The notes beneath the pieces are model-generated. The model had not been told where the DNA came from. It worked only from the letters and a program-made list of their open reading frames with translations, and searched no databases. Positions 6,572 to 12,795 of a stretch of DNA of 12,795 bases are shown here, in pieces. The position numbers and the translations under genes were made by a program. Source of the DNA: JAWOHX01 sp046484975 (GTDB lineage Bacteria > Bacillota > Clostridia > DUPQ01); the NCBI GenBank assembly GCA_046484975.1, contig JAWOHX010000034.1, forward strand, positions 1-12,795, written 5' to 3'. Within the stretch, counting starts at the first letter, position 1; each line of letters starts with the position of its first letter.

Positions 6572-7843
6572 ATGGAAAAACAGGAAAAAATCATGAATGC
6601 AGGCGGCGCGGAGGAACTGGGATTCCCCATGTGGCCGTGCTTTGCCGAGGAGACCTTGCAGGATGTCCTGGAACCCCTCAAAAACGGAAAGGTGAACTAC
6701 TGGACGGGGCCCAAGGGGATGGAGTTCGAGCGTGAATGGGCCAAATGGCTGGGAGCCAAATATGCGGTGAGCTGCACCAACGGCACCGCCGCCCTGCACA
6801 TTGCCCTGGCCGGCCTGAACATCGGCCCCGGGGACGAGGTCATCGTCCCTTCCTATTCCTTCATCGCCTCGTCCTTTGCCATCGTCCAGGCGGGGGCCAT
6901 CCCGGTATTCTGTGATGTCACCGAAGACCACACCATCGACCCGGGGAAGATCAAGGAACTGGTCACCCGGAGGACCAGGGCCATCCTGGTGGTGCATCTC
7001 TACGGTGTGGTGTGCGACATGGGCCCCATCCTGGAGATTGCCAAAAAACACAAGCTCAAGGTGGTGGAGGACTGCGCCCAGTGCTTCGGCGGGGAATACA
7101 AGGGCATCCGGGTCGGAATCGTGGGTGACGCGGGCTGTTTCAGCTTCTGCCAGAGCAAGCACTTCACCACCGGCGGGGAAGGGGGCATGGTGGTGACCAA
7201 CGATGAGGACCTGGCCTGGGAATGCCGCTCGTTCAGGGACCACGGGTATGACGTCAAGGAACGACTCAACATGCTGGCCCTGGAGGAAAAGCTGCCATAC
7301 ATCCACAACCGGGTGGGCTTCAATTACCGGATGACGGAGATCCAGTCCATCATCGGCCTCAACGAGCTAAAGCGCCTGGACGGGTGGAACCTGAAACGAC
7401 GCTACCGCTACGCCGCCATGTACGACCAGGCCTTCCAGAACCAGAGGGGGATCAGCCGGCTTCCCGTGAACACGCCGGAAAGGAAGAACGCCTACTGGTG
7501 GTATCCCCTGGTGCTGGACACCAAGATCCTGGACACGGATGCAGAGGGCATCCTCAAGGAGCTCCATGACATGGGCATCCCCAGTTATGGGATCCAATGG
7601 CCCGAGGCCTACAAAGAGAAAGCCTACCGGGAACACAACGGCTTCGGCCGCCACAAGTTCCCCTTCCGTTCCAGGGAATACACCGACAAGAAACAGGTGG
7701 ATTACGACAGGAACCTGTGCCCGACGGCCCAGTCCCTGCGCAGCAGGACGCTGAACCTGTTCCTGCATCCCAGCTGGGAGGACGTCCATATCCAAAGATG
7801 CATCGATGCCTTCGTCGGGGTCATCCGCAGGCATCTGACATGA
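6572..7843 (+). CDS. DegT/DnrJ/EryC1/StrS-family PLP sugar aminotransferase
   Basis: The 423-residue enzyme belongs to the fold-type I aminotransferases that move an amino group between glutamate (or similar) and a keto sugar or keto cyclitol. Visible motifs are the N-terminal GPKGMEFEREWAKWLG, the cofactor loop CTNGTAAL, GDEVIVPSYSFIAS, the PLP-ring Asp in VVEDCAQ, and the active-site lysine K196 in FCQSKHFTTGGEGG. Its length is normal to slightly long. The start at 6572 is chosen from the SD at 6557-6564; the 29-residue upstream extension overlaps another gene and looks non-family. The neighbouring dehydrogenases could supply the keto substrate, as NtdC does for NtdA in kanosamine synthesis. 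The exact substrate, and whether it adds or removes the amine, are open. Confidence 0.92.
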   Translation: MEKQEKIMNAGGAEELGFPMWPCFAEETLQDVLEPLKNGKVNYWTGPKGMEFEREWAKWLGAKYAVSCTNGTAALHIALAGLNIGPGDEVIVPSYSFIASSFAIVQAGAIPVFCDVTEDHTIDPGKIKELVTRRTRAILVVHLYGVVCDMGPILEIAKKHKLKVVEDCAQCFGGEYKGIRVGIVGDAGCFSFCQSKHFTTGGEGGMVVTNDEDLAWECRSFRDHGYDVKERLNMLALEEKLPYIHNRVGFNYRMTEIQSIIGLNELKRLDGWNLKRRYRYAAMYDQAFQNQRGISRLPVNTPERKNAYWWYPLVLDTKILDTDAEGILKELHDMGIPSYGIQWPEAYKEKAYREHNGFGRHKFPFRSREYTDKKQVDYDRNLCPTAQSLRSRTLNLFLHPSWEDVHIQRCIDAFVGVIRRHLT

Positions 7844-7856
7844 GGGAGGAGATCAT

Positions 7857-8564
7857 ATGAGAATCCTTGCAGTGGGATGCCATCCCGACGACCTGGAGAT
7901 CGGGTGCGGCGGGACACTGGCGAAATATGCCGGGCTGGGGCACGAGGTGTTCATGTGCCACATCGCAAACGGCAGCATGGGGCATGCGGTGATCCAGCCC
8001 GGGGAGCTGGTGGGGATCCGTTCGGAAGAAGCCCGGGAGGCCGGGTTGGTCCTGGGGGCAAAGGAGGTCCACGGCCTGGAGGTGGAGGACCTCCGTGTGG
8101 ACAGCGGGGATTTAGGGACGGTGGGAAAGGTCATCGACCTCATCCGTGAGACCAGGCCGGACCTCATCATCACCCATTCCCCGGAGGACTACATGAGGGA
8201 CCACCGGGAGACTTCCCGGATCGTCTTCGACGCCAGTTTTTCCGCCAGCATTCCCCATTGCCGGCCCAAAACCCCTGTGCATGCCCCCATCGTACCCGTC
8301 TACCACATGGACACCATCGCCGGCATCGATTTCCAGCCGGAGGAGTATGTGGACATCACCGGTACCATTGAGACCAAGCTGCGGGCGCTGGACAAGCACC
8401 AGAGCCAGATCCGCTGGCTGATGGACCATGACAACGTTGATTTCCTGGACTTTGTCCGGACCATGTCCAGGTTCCGGGGATTCCAGTGCGGAACAACCTA
8501 TGCAGAGGGGTTCAGGGTCCTTAGGACCTTCCCGCGGCTGCGTACAGAGAGGCTCTTGCCATAA
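7857..8564 (+). CDS. PIG-L/LmbE-family zinc-dependent deacetylase
   Basis: The 235-residue cytosolic enzyme has the PIG-L/LmbE signature: CHPDDLEIGCGGT near the N-terminus, with H9 and D12 as zinc ligands and D11 as the general base. RDHRETSRI supplies the third ligand, H116. The C-terminal YAEGF segment is also typical. Members deacetylate GlcNAc-containing molecules (GlcNAc-PI, mycothiol and bacillithiol precursors) and other N-acyl sugars. The protein follows the aminotransferase by 13 nt with an SD (GGGAGGAG) at 7844-7851. In this operon it would remove an acetyl or other acyl group from an amino sugar or pathway intermediate. Bacillithiol deacetylase BshB is an alternative, but no other bacillithiol genes are visible. 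Confidence 0.9.
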   Translation: MRILAVGCHPDDLEIGCGGTLAKYAGLGHEVFMCHIANGSMGHAVIQPGELVGIRSEEAREAGLVLGAKEVHGLEVEDLRVDSGDLGTVGKVIDLIRETRPDLIITHSPEDYMRDHRETSRIVFDASFSASIPHCRPKTPVHAPIVPVYHMDTIAGIDFQPEEYVDITGTIETKLRALDKHQSQIRWLMDHDNVDFLDFVRTMSRFRGFQCGTTYAEGFRVLRTFPRLRTERLLP

Positions 8565-8580
8565 GAAAGGAGAAATGCAG

Positions 8581-9531
8581 ATGAACATGATGGACACCAT
8601 AAAAGGATCCCTGTTGGAGGGATTCTATCCCCGGGGATGGGACCTGGAAAAAATGGATGCCTGTTGCAGTCATCCCCCCGATGAGATACTGACGCCCATG
8701 GATTTCTGGAACAAGGATTTCACCCCGGTTTCCTGCCGGGACATCCATGACTTTGACATGATGATGGGCCACGAGATCGCCATGGAAATCCGGACCTCCC
8801 GGGAAGAGGGCCGTCCCCTGGCCATGATCCTCCCCGTGGGGCCCATGGGGATGTACCGCTGGGCCGTCTACTTCCTCAAGGAATGGAAGGTGGACGCCAG
8901 GCACGTCCATGGCTTCAACATGGACGAGTGGAGCGATGGGGAGGGAAACACCCTGGAGCCCGGGAACCCGGCCTCCTTCCAGTATGCCATGGAACAGGCT
9001 TTCTATGGCCCGCTGGGGGAGGGGTCGCCTCCTCCGGAACAACGGAATTTCGCCCAGAAGGACAACCTGCCCCTGTACCCGGAGAAAATTGCCGGGCTGA
9101 AAGCCCGGGGAGCAAAGCTGGTGACGGTCTTTGGCATCGGGAGGGTGTGCCACATCGCTTTCTGGGAACCCCAGTTCGCCGGGGAATTCCAGACAGTGGG
9201 GGAATGGAAGAAGCAGACCCACCGGCTGGGTGCAATGCTCCATCCCCTGACCATCGAACAGAATGCCATCACCAGCTTCAAAAGCCGGACAACCCTGGTT
9301 CCCTGCCGTGCAAACACAGTGGGACCGGGACTGTTCCTGCAATCGGACAGGATCATCGGCGGATGCGACGGCAGCCTTTCCAGGGGCATGCAGTGGCAGG
9401 GGATGTCCCTGTGGATGACCCTGCGCTATGGCCCGGACATGTGGGTGCCCTCCAGCTTCATGCCCACCCTGCCCGGGAAGCTCTTCTTCCTGCAGGAACT
9501 GGCCGGACCGCTGGTGGCGGAATGCAACTGA
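8581..9531 (+). CDS. Divergent glucosamine-6-phosphate isomerase (NagB)-like protein
   Basis: The 316-residue protein is longer than NagB (about 266) but keeps its landmarks. LPVGPMGMY replaces the phosphate loop, FNMDEW contains D115 (NagB D72), and GIGRVCHIAFWEP corresponds to NagB GVGNDGHIAFNEP. H191 and E196 of the ring-opening triad remain, but the Asp (NagB D141) is V189. Its chemistry, or the form of sugar it binds, may therefore differ. The C-terminal lid region is unlike NagB. It follows the deacetylase by 16 nt, a pairing reminiscent of deacetylation then isomerisation/deamination. The frame extends to 8428, but AGGAG at 8568-8572 selects ATG 8581 (8 nt away); ATG 8575 is too close. 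Confidence 0.8.
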   Translation: MNMMDTIKGSLLEGFYPRGWDLEKMDACCSHPPDEILTPMDFWNKDFTPVSCRDIHDFDMMMGHEIAMEIRTSREEGRPLAMILPVGPMGMYRWAVYFLKEWKVDARHVHGFNMDEWSDGEGNTLEPGNPASFQYAMEQAFYGPLGEGSPPPEQRNFAQKDNLPLYPEKIAGLKARGAKLVTVFGIGRVCHIAFWEPQFAGEFQTVGEWKKQTHRLGAMLHPLTIEQNAITSFKSRTTLVPCRANTVGPGLFLQSDRIIGGCDGSLSRGMQWQGMSLWMTLRYGPDMWVPSSFMPTLPGKLFFLQELAGPLVAECN

Positions 9532-9537
9532 CCGTGA

Positions 9538-9550
9538 AAAGGAGGAACCG
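9538..9550 (+). promoter_or_regulatory. Ribosome binding site before the Gfo/Idh gene
   Basis: AAAGGAGGAACCG is identical over 13 nt to the leader at 6557-6569. Its AGGAGG places the ATG at 9553 at about 7 nt. It marks a strong, well-defined translation start in a 21-nt gap. Confidence 0.7.
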
Positions 9551-9552
9551 AG

Positions 9553-10599
9553 ATGAAGGATAAGATCAGATGGGGCGTGCTGGGAGCCGGCGGCATCGCC
9601 GACAGGCGTACGATCCCCGGGTTGATGCTGGCAGACAATGCCGTGCTTTTGGGAGTGATGGAAGTGGACATGGACACCGCTTGTCGCCTCCGGGAGAAAT
9701 ATGGGGCGGAGAAGGCCTATGACAGGGTGGAAGACCTGCTCCGGGACGAACACATCGACGCGGTATACATTGCCTCCCCGGTGGCATTCCACCGGGAGCA
9801 GGCCATGATGGCAGCGGAGATGGGCAAACACATCCTGCTGGAAAAACCCCTGGGACTGACCGCCGACGAGGGGCAGGAAGTGGTGGATCACTGTGCAAGG
9901 CACCGGGTCAGCCTGGCGGCGGGGTTCATGATGCGGTTCCATGCCTATCATCGGGAAATGAGAAAATATGTCATGGAAGGCAGACTGGGGGACCTGGTCT
10001 GCGCCCGGGCCCAGCTCACCTGCTGGTATCCGGACATCCCGGGAAGCTGGAGACAGGCCATGGCCACCTCCGGGGGAGGCGCCCTGATGGACATGGGAAT
10101 CCACTGCCTGGACCTCATCCAGCACATCTCCGGGCATCGGACCAGGCTGGTGGCGGGAATGGCTTCCACCCTGACCTTCGAGTATGAGGTGGAGGACACA
10201 GGCGCCATCCTGCTGGAGCTGGACAACGGGGCCATCTGCCACGTGGAGTCCAATTTCAACATCCCCGACGACGCGGCGAAATGCCGGCTGGAATTCTACG
10301 GGACCAAGGGAAGCATGCTGGCGGAAGGCACCATCGGCCAGGTGGAAGGGGGATCCCTGGAAGTCACCTTCGACGAAGAGGCCCGGGGCTATGACGCGGC
10401 ACAGGACCGTTTGGAAAACAGAACCCGGAAGGTGGAGGTCGCCCTGGGCAACATGTACAAAAAGGAGATCGAGAGTTTTGGTGAGAGCATCCTGCAAAAC
10501 AGCCCGCTGGAAGTGCCTGCCACGGATGCCGTCCAGGTCCAGCGGGTCATCGAGGCGGCCTACAAGTCCTCAAGGACCAAGACCTTCGTCCGGCTCTAG
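9553..10599 (+). CDS. Gfo/Idh/MocA-family NAD(P)-dependent sugar oxidoreductase
   Basis: This is a 348-residue two-domain dehydrogenase. The N-terminal Rossmann fold has the dinucleotide motif LGAGGIADR (10-18) and the family's EKP signature (residues 97-99, LLEKPLGL). The C-terminal alpha/beta domain carries GGALMDMGIHCLDL, with D180 and H184 as the probable catalytic pair next to substrate. Such enzymes oxidise or reduce a hydroxyl of a sugar, cyclitol or sugar phosphate, often at C2 or C3. Its place after a sugar aminotransferase and a NagB-like protein suggests that it makes or uses the keto sugar of this pathway. Length is usual for the family and no defect is seen. The 14-nt gap to the next gene indicates the same operon. 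Confidence 0.92.
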   Translation: MKDKIRWGVLGAGGIADRRTIPGLMLADNAVLLGVMEVDMDTACRLREKYGAEKAYDRVEDLLRDEHIDAVYIASPVAFHREQAMMAAEMGKHILLEKPLGLTADEGQEVVDHCARHRVSLAAGFMMRFHAYHREMRKYVMEGRLGDLVCARAQLTCWYPDIPGSWRQAMATSGGGALMDMGIHCLDLIQHISGHRTRLVAGMASTLTFEYEVEDTGAILLELDNGAICHVESNFNIPDDAAKCRLEFYGTKGSMLAEGTIGQVEGGSLEVTFDEEARGYDAAQDRLENRTRKVEVALGNMYKKEIESFGESILQNSPLEVPATDAVQVQRVIEAAYKSSRTKTFVRL

Positions 10600-10613
10600 A
10601 AAGAGAAGAGAAC

Positions 10614-11534
10614 ATGACACCATCTAAGATGACACTGGGCACCGTCCAGCTGGGCCTGGACTATGGCATCACCAACCGGGAGGGTAAGCCATCCCGGGAG
10701 AAGTCCTTTGCCATCCTGTCCGCGGCCTGGGAGAATGGCATCAGGAGCCTGGACACGGCTTTTCTTTACGGGGACAGCGAGACGATCATCGGGGAATACT
10801 TCTCTGCCTTCCCCCATGCTAGGAATCATTTCAGCGTGACGACAAAGTTCAAGCTTGGCCAGGTGGAGACAAACAAAGTACAGGACACTGTCCGACGTTC
10901 CCTGGAAACATCCCTGGAACGGCTTGGCTTGGACAGGCTGGACACCCTGCTGATGCACGATGCCAGGGAATACATGGTCCACGGGACAACGCTGGACAGG
11001 GTCTTCGAGGACCTGCTCCGGGAAAAGACCATCGCCCGGGCCGGGGCCAGCGCATATCGCTACGAGGAGATTGAACCCATGCTGGCCAATCCCTTGTATG
11101 GGGACTTCCAGCTTCCCATGAGCGTCATGGACCAGCGGATCTTTGGAAACGCGTCCCGGATCAGGGCCCTTTCCGGAAAAAGGATCCATGTCCGCAGCAT
11201 TTATCTCCAGGGGCTTTTCTTCATGGATCCCGGCAGGCTGGAGGGGAACCTTCGGCAGGCGGCTCCCTATCTGGAAATCATCCGGGAAACCGCCCGGGGG
11301 CTGGGGATGCCCGTTTCGGAGTTCGCCATACGATACATGAGCCACAAACCCTTCATCCATTCCCTGGTCATCGGCTGCGACAACCCGGACCAGGTCCGGG
11401 AGAACGCCGCCTTCATGTCCGGGCTTCCCCTGGAGGGGGAAGGGGTGAGACATATGGAAAGGAAACTGAAGGATGTGCCGGAATGGCTGTTTTATCCAAT
11501 GCTCTGGGATCCGCAACAAAAAAATGTGAGGTGA
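10614..11534 (+). CDS. Aldo/keto reductase
   Basis: The 306-residue NADPH-dependent TIM-barrel reductase has the complete catalytic tetrad: D47 and Y52 (SLDTAFLYGDSE), K78 (TTKF) and H115 (LLMHDA). The N-terminal LGTVQLGLDYGITN pattern is one I associate with an AKR subgroup found in sugar and surface-glycan gene clusters. It would reduce an aldehyde or keto sugar to an alcohol, or run in reverse. The SD is weak (AGAAGAG-like at 10604-10610); a second Met six codons in (10629) is a possible alternative start, but the first gives the usual beta hairpin. It lies 14 nt after the Gfo/Idh gene and its last codons carry the SD of the SDR gene. Confidence 0.88.
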   Translation: MTPSKMTLGTVQLGLDYGITNREGKPSREKSFAILSAAWENGIRSLDTAFLYGDSETIIGEYFSAFPHARNHFSVTTKFKLGQVETNKVQDTVRRSLETSLERLGLDRLDTLLMHDAREYMVHGTTLDRVFEDLLREKTIARAGASAYRYEEIEPMLANPLYGDFQLPMSVMDQRIFGNASRIRALSGKRIHVRSIYLQGLFFMDPGRLEGNLRQAAPYLEIIRETARGLGMPVSEFAIRYMSHKPFIHSLVIGCDNPDQVRENAAFMSGLPLEGEGVRHMERKLKDVPEWLFYPMLWDPQQKNVR

Positions 11535-11540
11535 TTCGAG

Positions 11541-12326
11541 ATGAAGGTACTGGACACATTCTCCCTCAAGGGAAAAACCGCCCTGGTCACCGGAGGGGCG
11601 GGGAAATACGGCAGGCAGATGGTGGAGGCCCTAGCGGAAGCGGGAGCAACCACCTACACCGCTTCCAGGGACCTGGAAAAACTCACCGGCTTTACAGAGA
11701 TGCTGAAGAAAAAAGGTATCGAGGCCTTCCCCCTGTCCCTGGACCAGGGCAGCCACACGTCCATTCTGGCCCTGAAGGAGGAGATCCTCCGCCGCAGCGG
11801 CCGCATCGACATACTGGTGAACAACGCGGTGGCCCGGAGCGGGCACCTGGAGGAATTGACCATGGAGGAACTGGAAGAGGATTTCAGAACCAATGCCGCG
11901 GGCATGATCCTGATCCACCGGGAATTCGGGGCGCAGATGGTCCGCCAGGGGGGAGGAAGCATCATCAACATCGGCTCCATCTACGGACTGGCAGGCTATG
12001 ACGATTGGCTTTACGAGGGCACCGGCCTGCAAAAAACCGGCGGGGCCGCCTATTACTACAACAAGGGCGGGCTTGTCAACCTGACCCGCTTCTTCGCCGG
12101 ATACTACGGCAAGGGGAAGGTGCGGGTGAATTGCATCCACCCCGGGGGATACGGCACCCCGGAAACCCCGGCGGATTTTTGCAGGAATTACACCGACAAG
12201 ACCTTCCTGAAGCGCATGGCCAACGACACGGACCTGAAAGGGATCCTGGTGTTTCTGGCCTCGGATGCCTCGGCCTATGTCACGGGAACCAACATCCCCG
12301 TGGACGGGGGACTGACGGCGAAATAG
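11541..12326 (+). CDS. Short-chain dehydrogenase/reductase with extended active-site loop
   Basis: The 261-residue Rossmann enzyme has VNNAV (93-97), N118, S146 (NIGSIYG), Y171 and K175 as the SDR catalytic set, and ends in the classical DGGLTAK. The cofactor motif is TGGAGKYG (17-24) instead of the usual TGxxxGxG, with Lys in the place of the middle Gly. Ser to Tyr spacing is 25 residues instead of about 13. The extra loop (YDDWLYEGTGLQKTGG) resembles a subfamily I associate with flagellin and surface-sugar modification clusters (PtmA-like). Substrate is unknown but probably a sugar derivative. The SD AGGTGA (11529-11534) overlaps the preceding stop. It lies only 6 nt after the aldo/keto reductase. 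Confidence 0.9.
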   Translation: MKVLDTFSLKGKTALVTGGAGKYGRQMVEALAEAGATTYTASRDLEKLTGFTEMLKKKGIEAFPLSLDQGSHTSILALKEEILRRSGRIDILVNNAVARSGHLEELTMEELEEDFRTNAAGMILIHREFGAQMVRQGGGSIINIGSIYGLAGYDDWLYEGTGLQKTGGAAYYYNKGGLVNLTRFFAGYYGKGKVRVNCIHPGGYGTPETPADFCRNYTDKTFLKRMANDTDLKGILVFLASDASAYVTGTNIPVDGGLTAK

Positions 12327-12336
12327 GAGGAGACAA

Positions 12337-12795
12337 ATGGAAAAGGAAATCAGGCTGGCCATGGTGGGCATGGTGGACGGCAACGGGCATCCCTATTCCT
12401 GGAGCGCCATCTGCAACGGCTATGACGAGAAGGAAATGGCGAAATGCCCTTATCCCGTCATCCCCGTCTACCTGGGCAGGCAGCCCAGGGAAACACTTCA
12501 AATCCCCGGGGTCCGGGTGACGCACATCTGGACCGACGACCCGGAGGATGCAAAGAGAGTCTCAGCAGCCTCACTGATCCCCCATGTGGCCAAGCGCCCG
12601 GAGGACGTCATCGGGCAGGTGGACGGGGTGATGATTCCCACCGACAAGGGGTGGGAGCACGTGGAAAGGGCGAGCCCCTTCATCGAGGCAGGCCTGCCCC
12701 TTTTCATCGACAAGCCCCTGTGCGACAATGCGGCGGACCTGGAGACCTTCCTGGAATGGCAGAGCCAGGGAAAGCGGTTCCTCTCTTCCAGCTCC
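12337..12795 (+). CDS. Second Gfo/Idh/MocA-like oxidoreductase (partial, N-terminal 153 residues)
   Basis: The frame starts at ATG 12337, after AGGAGG at 12326-12331 that overlaps the preceding stop, and runs open to the window end. The 153 visible residues show a Rossmann-type N-domain: LAMVGMVDGNGH (7-18) as the first strand, THIWTDDPEDA (62-72) as the second-strand acidic region, GVMIPTDKGWEH and the family's EKP-like motif as FIDKPL (123-128). The canonical GxGxxG is missing and a long segment (about 19-57) is inserted between the first and second strands. It is clearly different from the other Gfo/Idh protein in this operon and probably acts on a different position or intermediate. The C-terminal domain lies beyond the window. 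Confidence 0.8.
   Translation, partial: MEKEIRLAMVGMVDGNGHPYSWSAICNGYDEKEMAKCPYPVIPVYLGRQPRETLQIPGVRVTHIWTDDPEDAKRVSAASLIPHVAKRPEDVIGQVDGVMIPTDKGWEHVERASPFIEAGLPLFIDKPLCDNAADLETFLEWQSQGKRFLSSSS

Noticed and set aside
8428..8580. N-terminal extension of the NagB-like protein
   Set aside because: It overlaps the end of the deacetylase gene in another frame and is not NagB-like. A strong SD sits before ATG 8581.
8521..10497. Long minus-strand open frame (658 codons) opposite the NagB-like and Gfo/Idh genes
   Set aside because: The plus-strand genes have clear family motifs and SD sequences. The reverse frame gives a His/Pro/Gly-rich product without recognisable domains, as expected from GC-rich codon bias.
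1154..10599. C-glycoside deglycosylation cluster (DgpABC-like) from Gfo/Idh plus TIM-barrel isomerase
   Set aside because: The small DgpB-type subunit is not seen, and the isomerase-like gene lies in a different transcription unit from the Gfo/Idh genes. A keto-sugar step remains possible.
3146..12795. Defence, phage or secondary-metabolite (polyketide or peptide) system
   Set aside because: No nuclease, helicase, toxin, integrase, phage, PKS or NRPS signature is visible. All recognisable genes are sugar-type enzymes or hydrolases.

Overview
The window is a tightly packed, single-strand (+) stretch of bacterial chromosome with about 60% GC by eye, strong AGGAGG-type ribosome binding sites, frequent AGG arginine codons and many 4-nt ATGA stop/start overlaps. 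This style, with a ROK regulator, an M29 aminopeptidase and several Gfo/Idh/MocA enzymes, suggests a fairly GC-rich member of the Firmicutes (Clostridia-like); a spirochaete is possible. The taxonomic guess is weak. I see no rRNA, tRNA, CRISPR array or mobile element.

Region 1 (1-3085): the last codons of an upstream gene, then a DMT/EamA transporter with a strikingly histidine-rich C-terminal tail, a TIM-barrel sugar isomerase/epimerase-like protein, and an M29 metallo-aminopeptidase. The first three reading frames are joined by ATGA overlaps.

Region 2 (3086-3145): the only gap longer than 30 nt. It holds a recognisable sigma-A-type promoter overlapped by two nested perfect inverted repeats, which is the probable control site of the downstream operon.

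Region 3 (3146-12795, continuing past the end): a probable single operon of at least eleven genes. In order these are a ROK repressor; a cytosolic ceramidase-like hydrolase lacking the expected serine; two small paralogous proteins that resemble the ATC-hydrolase family; a DegT/DnrJ/EryC1/StrS PLP sugar aminotransferase; a PIG-L/LmbE deacetylase; a divergent NagB-like sugar isomerase lacking one catalytic Asp; a Gfo/Idh/MocA dehydrogenase; an aldo/keto reductase; an SDR with a long active-site loop; and a second, divergent Gfo/Idh/MocA dehydrogenase cut by the window end.

Taken together, region 3 looks like a pathway for an unusual, possibly N-acylated amino sugar or amino-cyclitol: oxidation by Gfo/Idh or SDR enzymes, amino transfer by DegT, deacylation by PIG-L, and ring opening or isomerisation by the NagB-like protein. 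The sensing ROK protein would respond to a sugar or sugar phosphate. I cannot decide from sequence whether the pathway is catabolic (favoured by ROK, NagB-like and PIG-L) or biosynthetic (favoured by DegT and by the AKR and SDR, whose subtypes are common in surface-glycan clusters). No uptake system, glycosidase or nucleotidyltransferase is visible in the window. I do not recognise this exact gene set as a described pathway.
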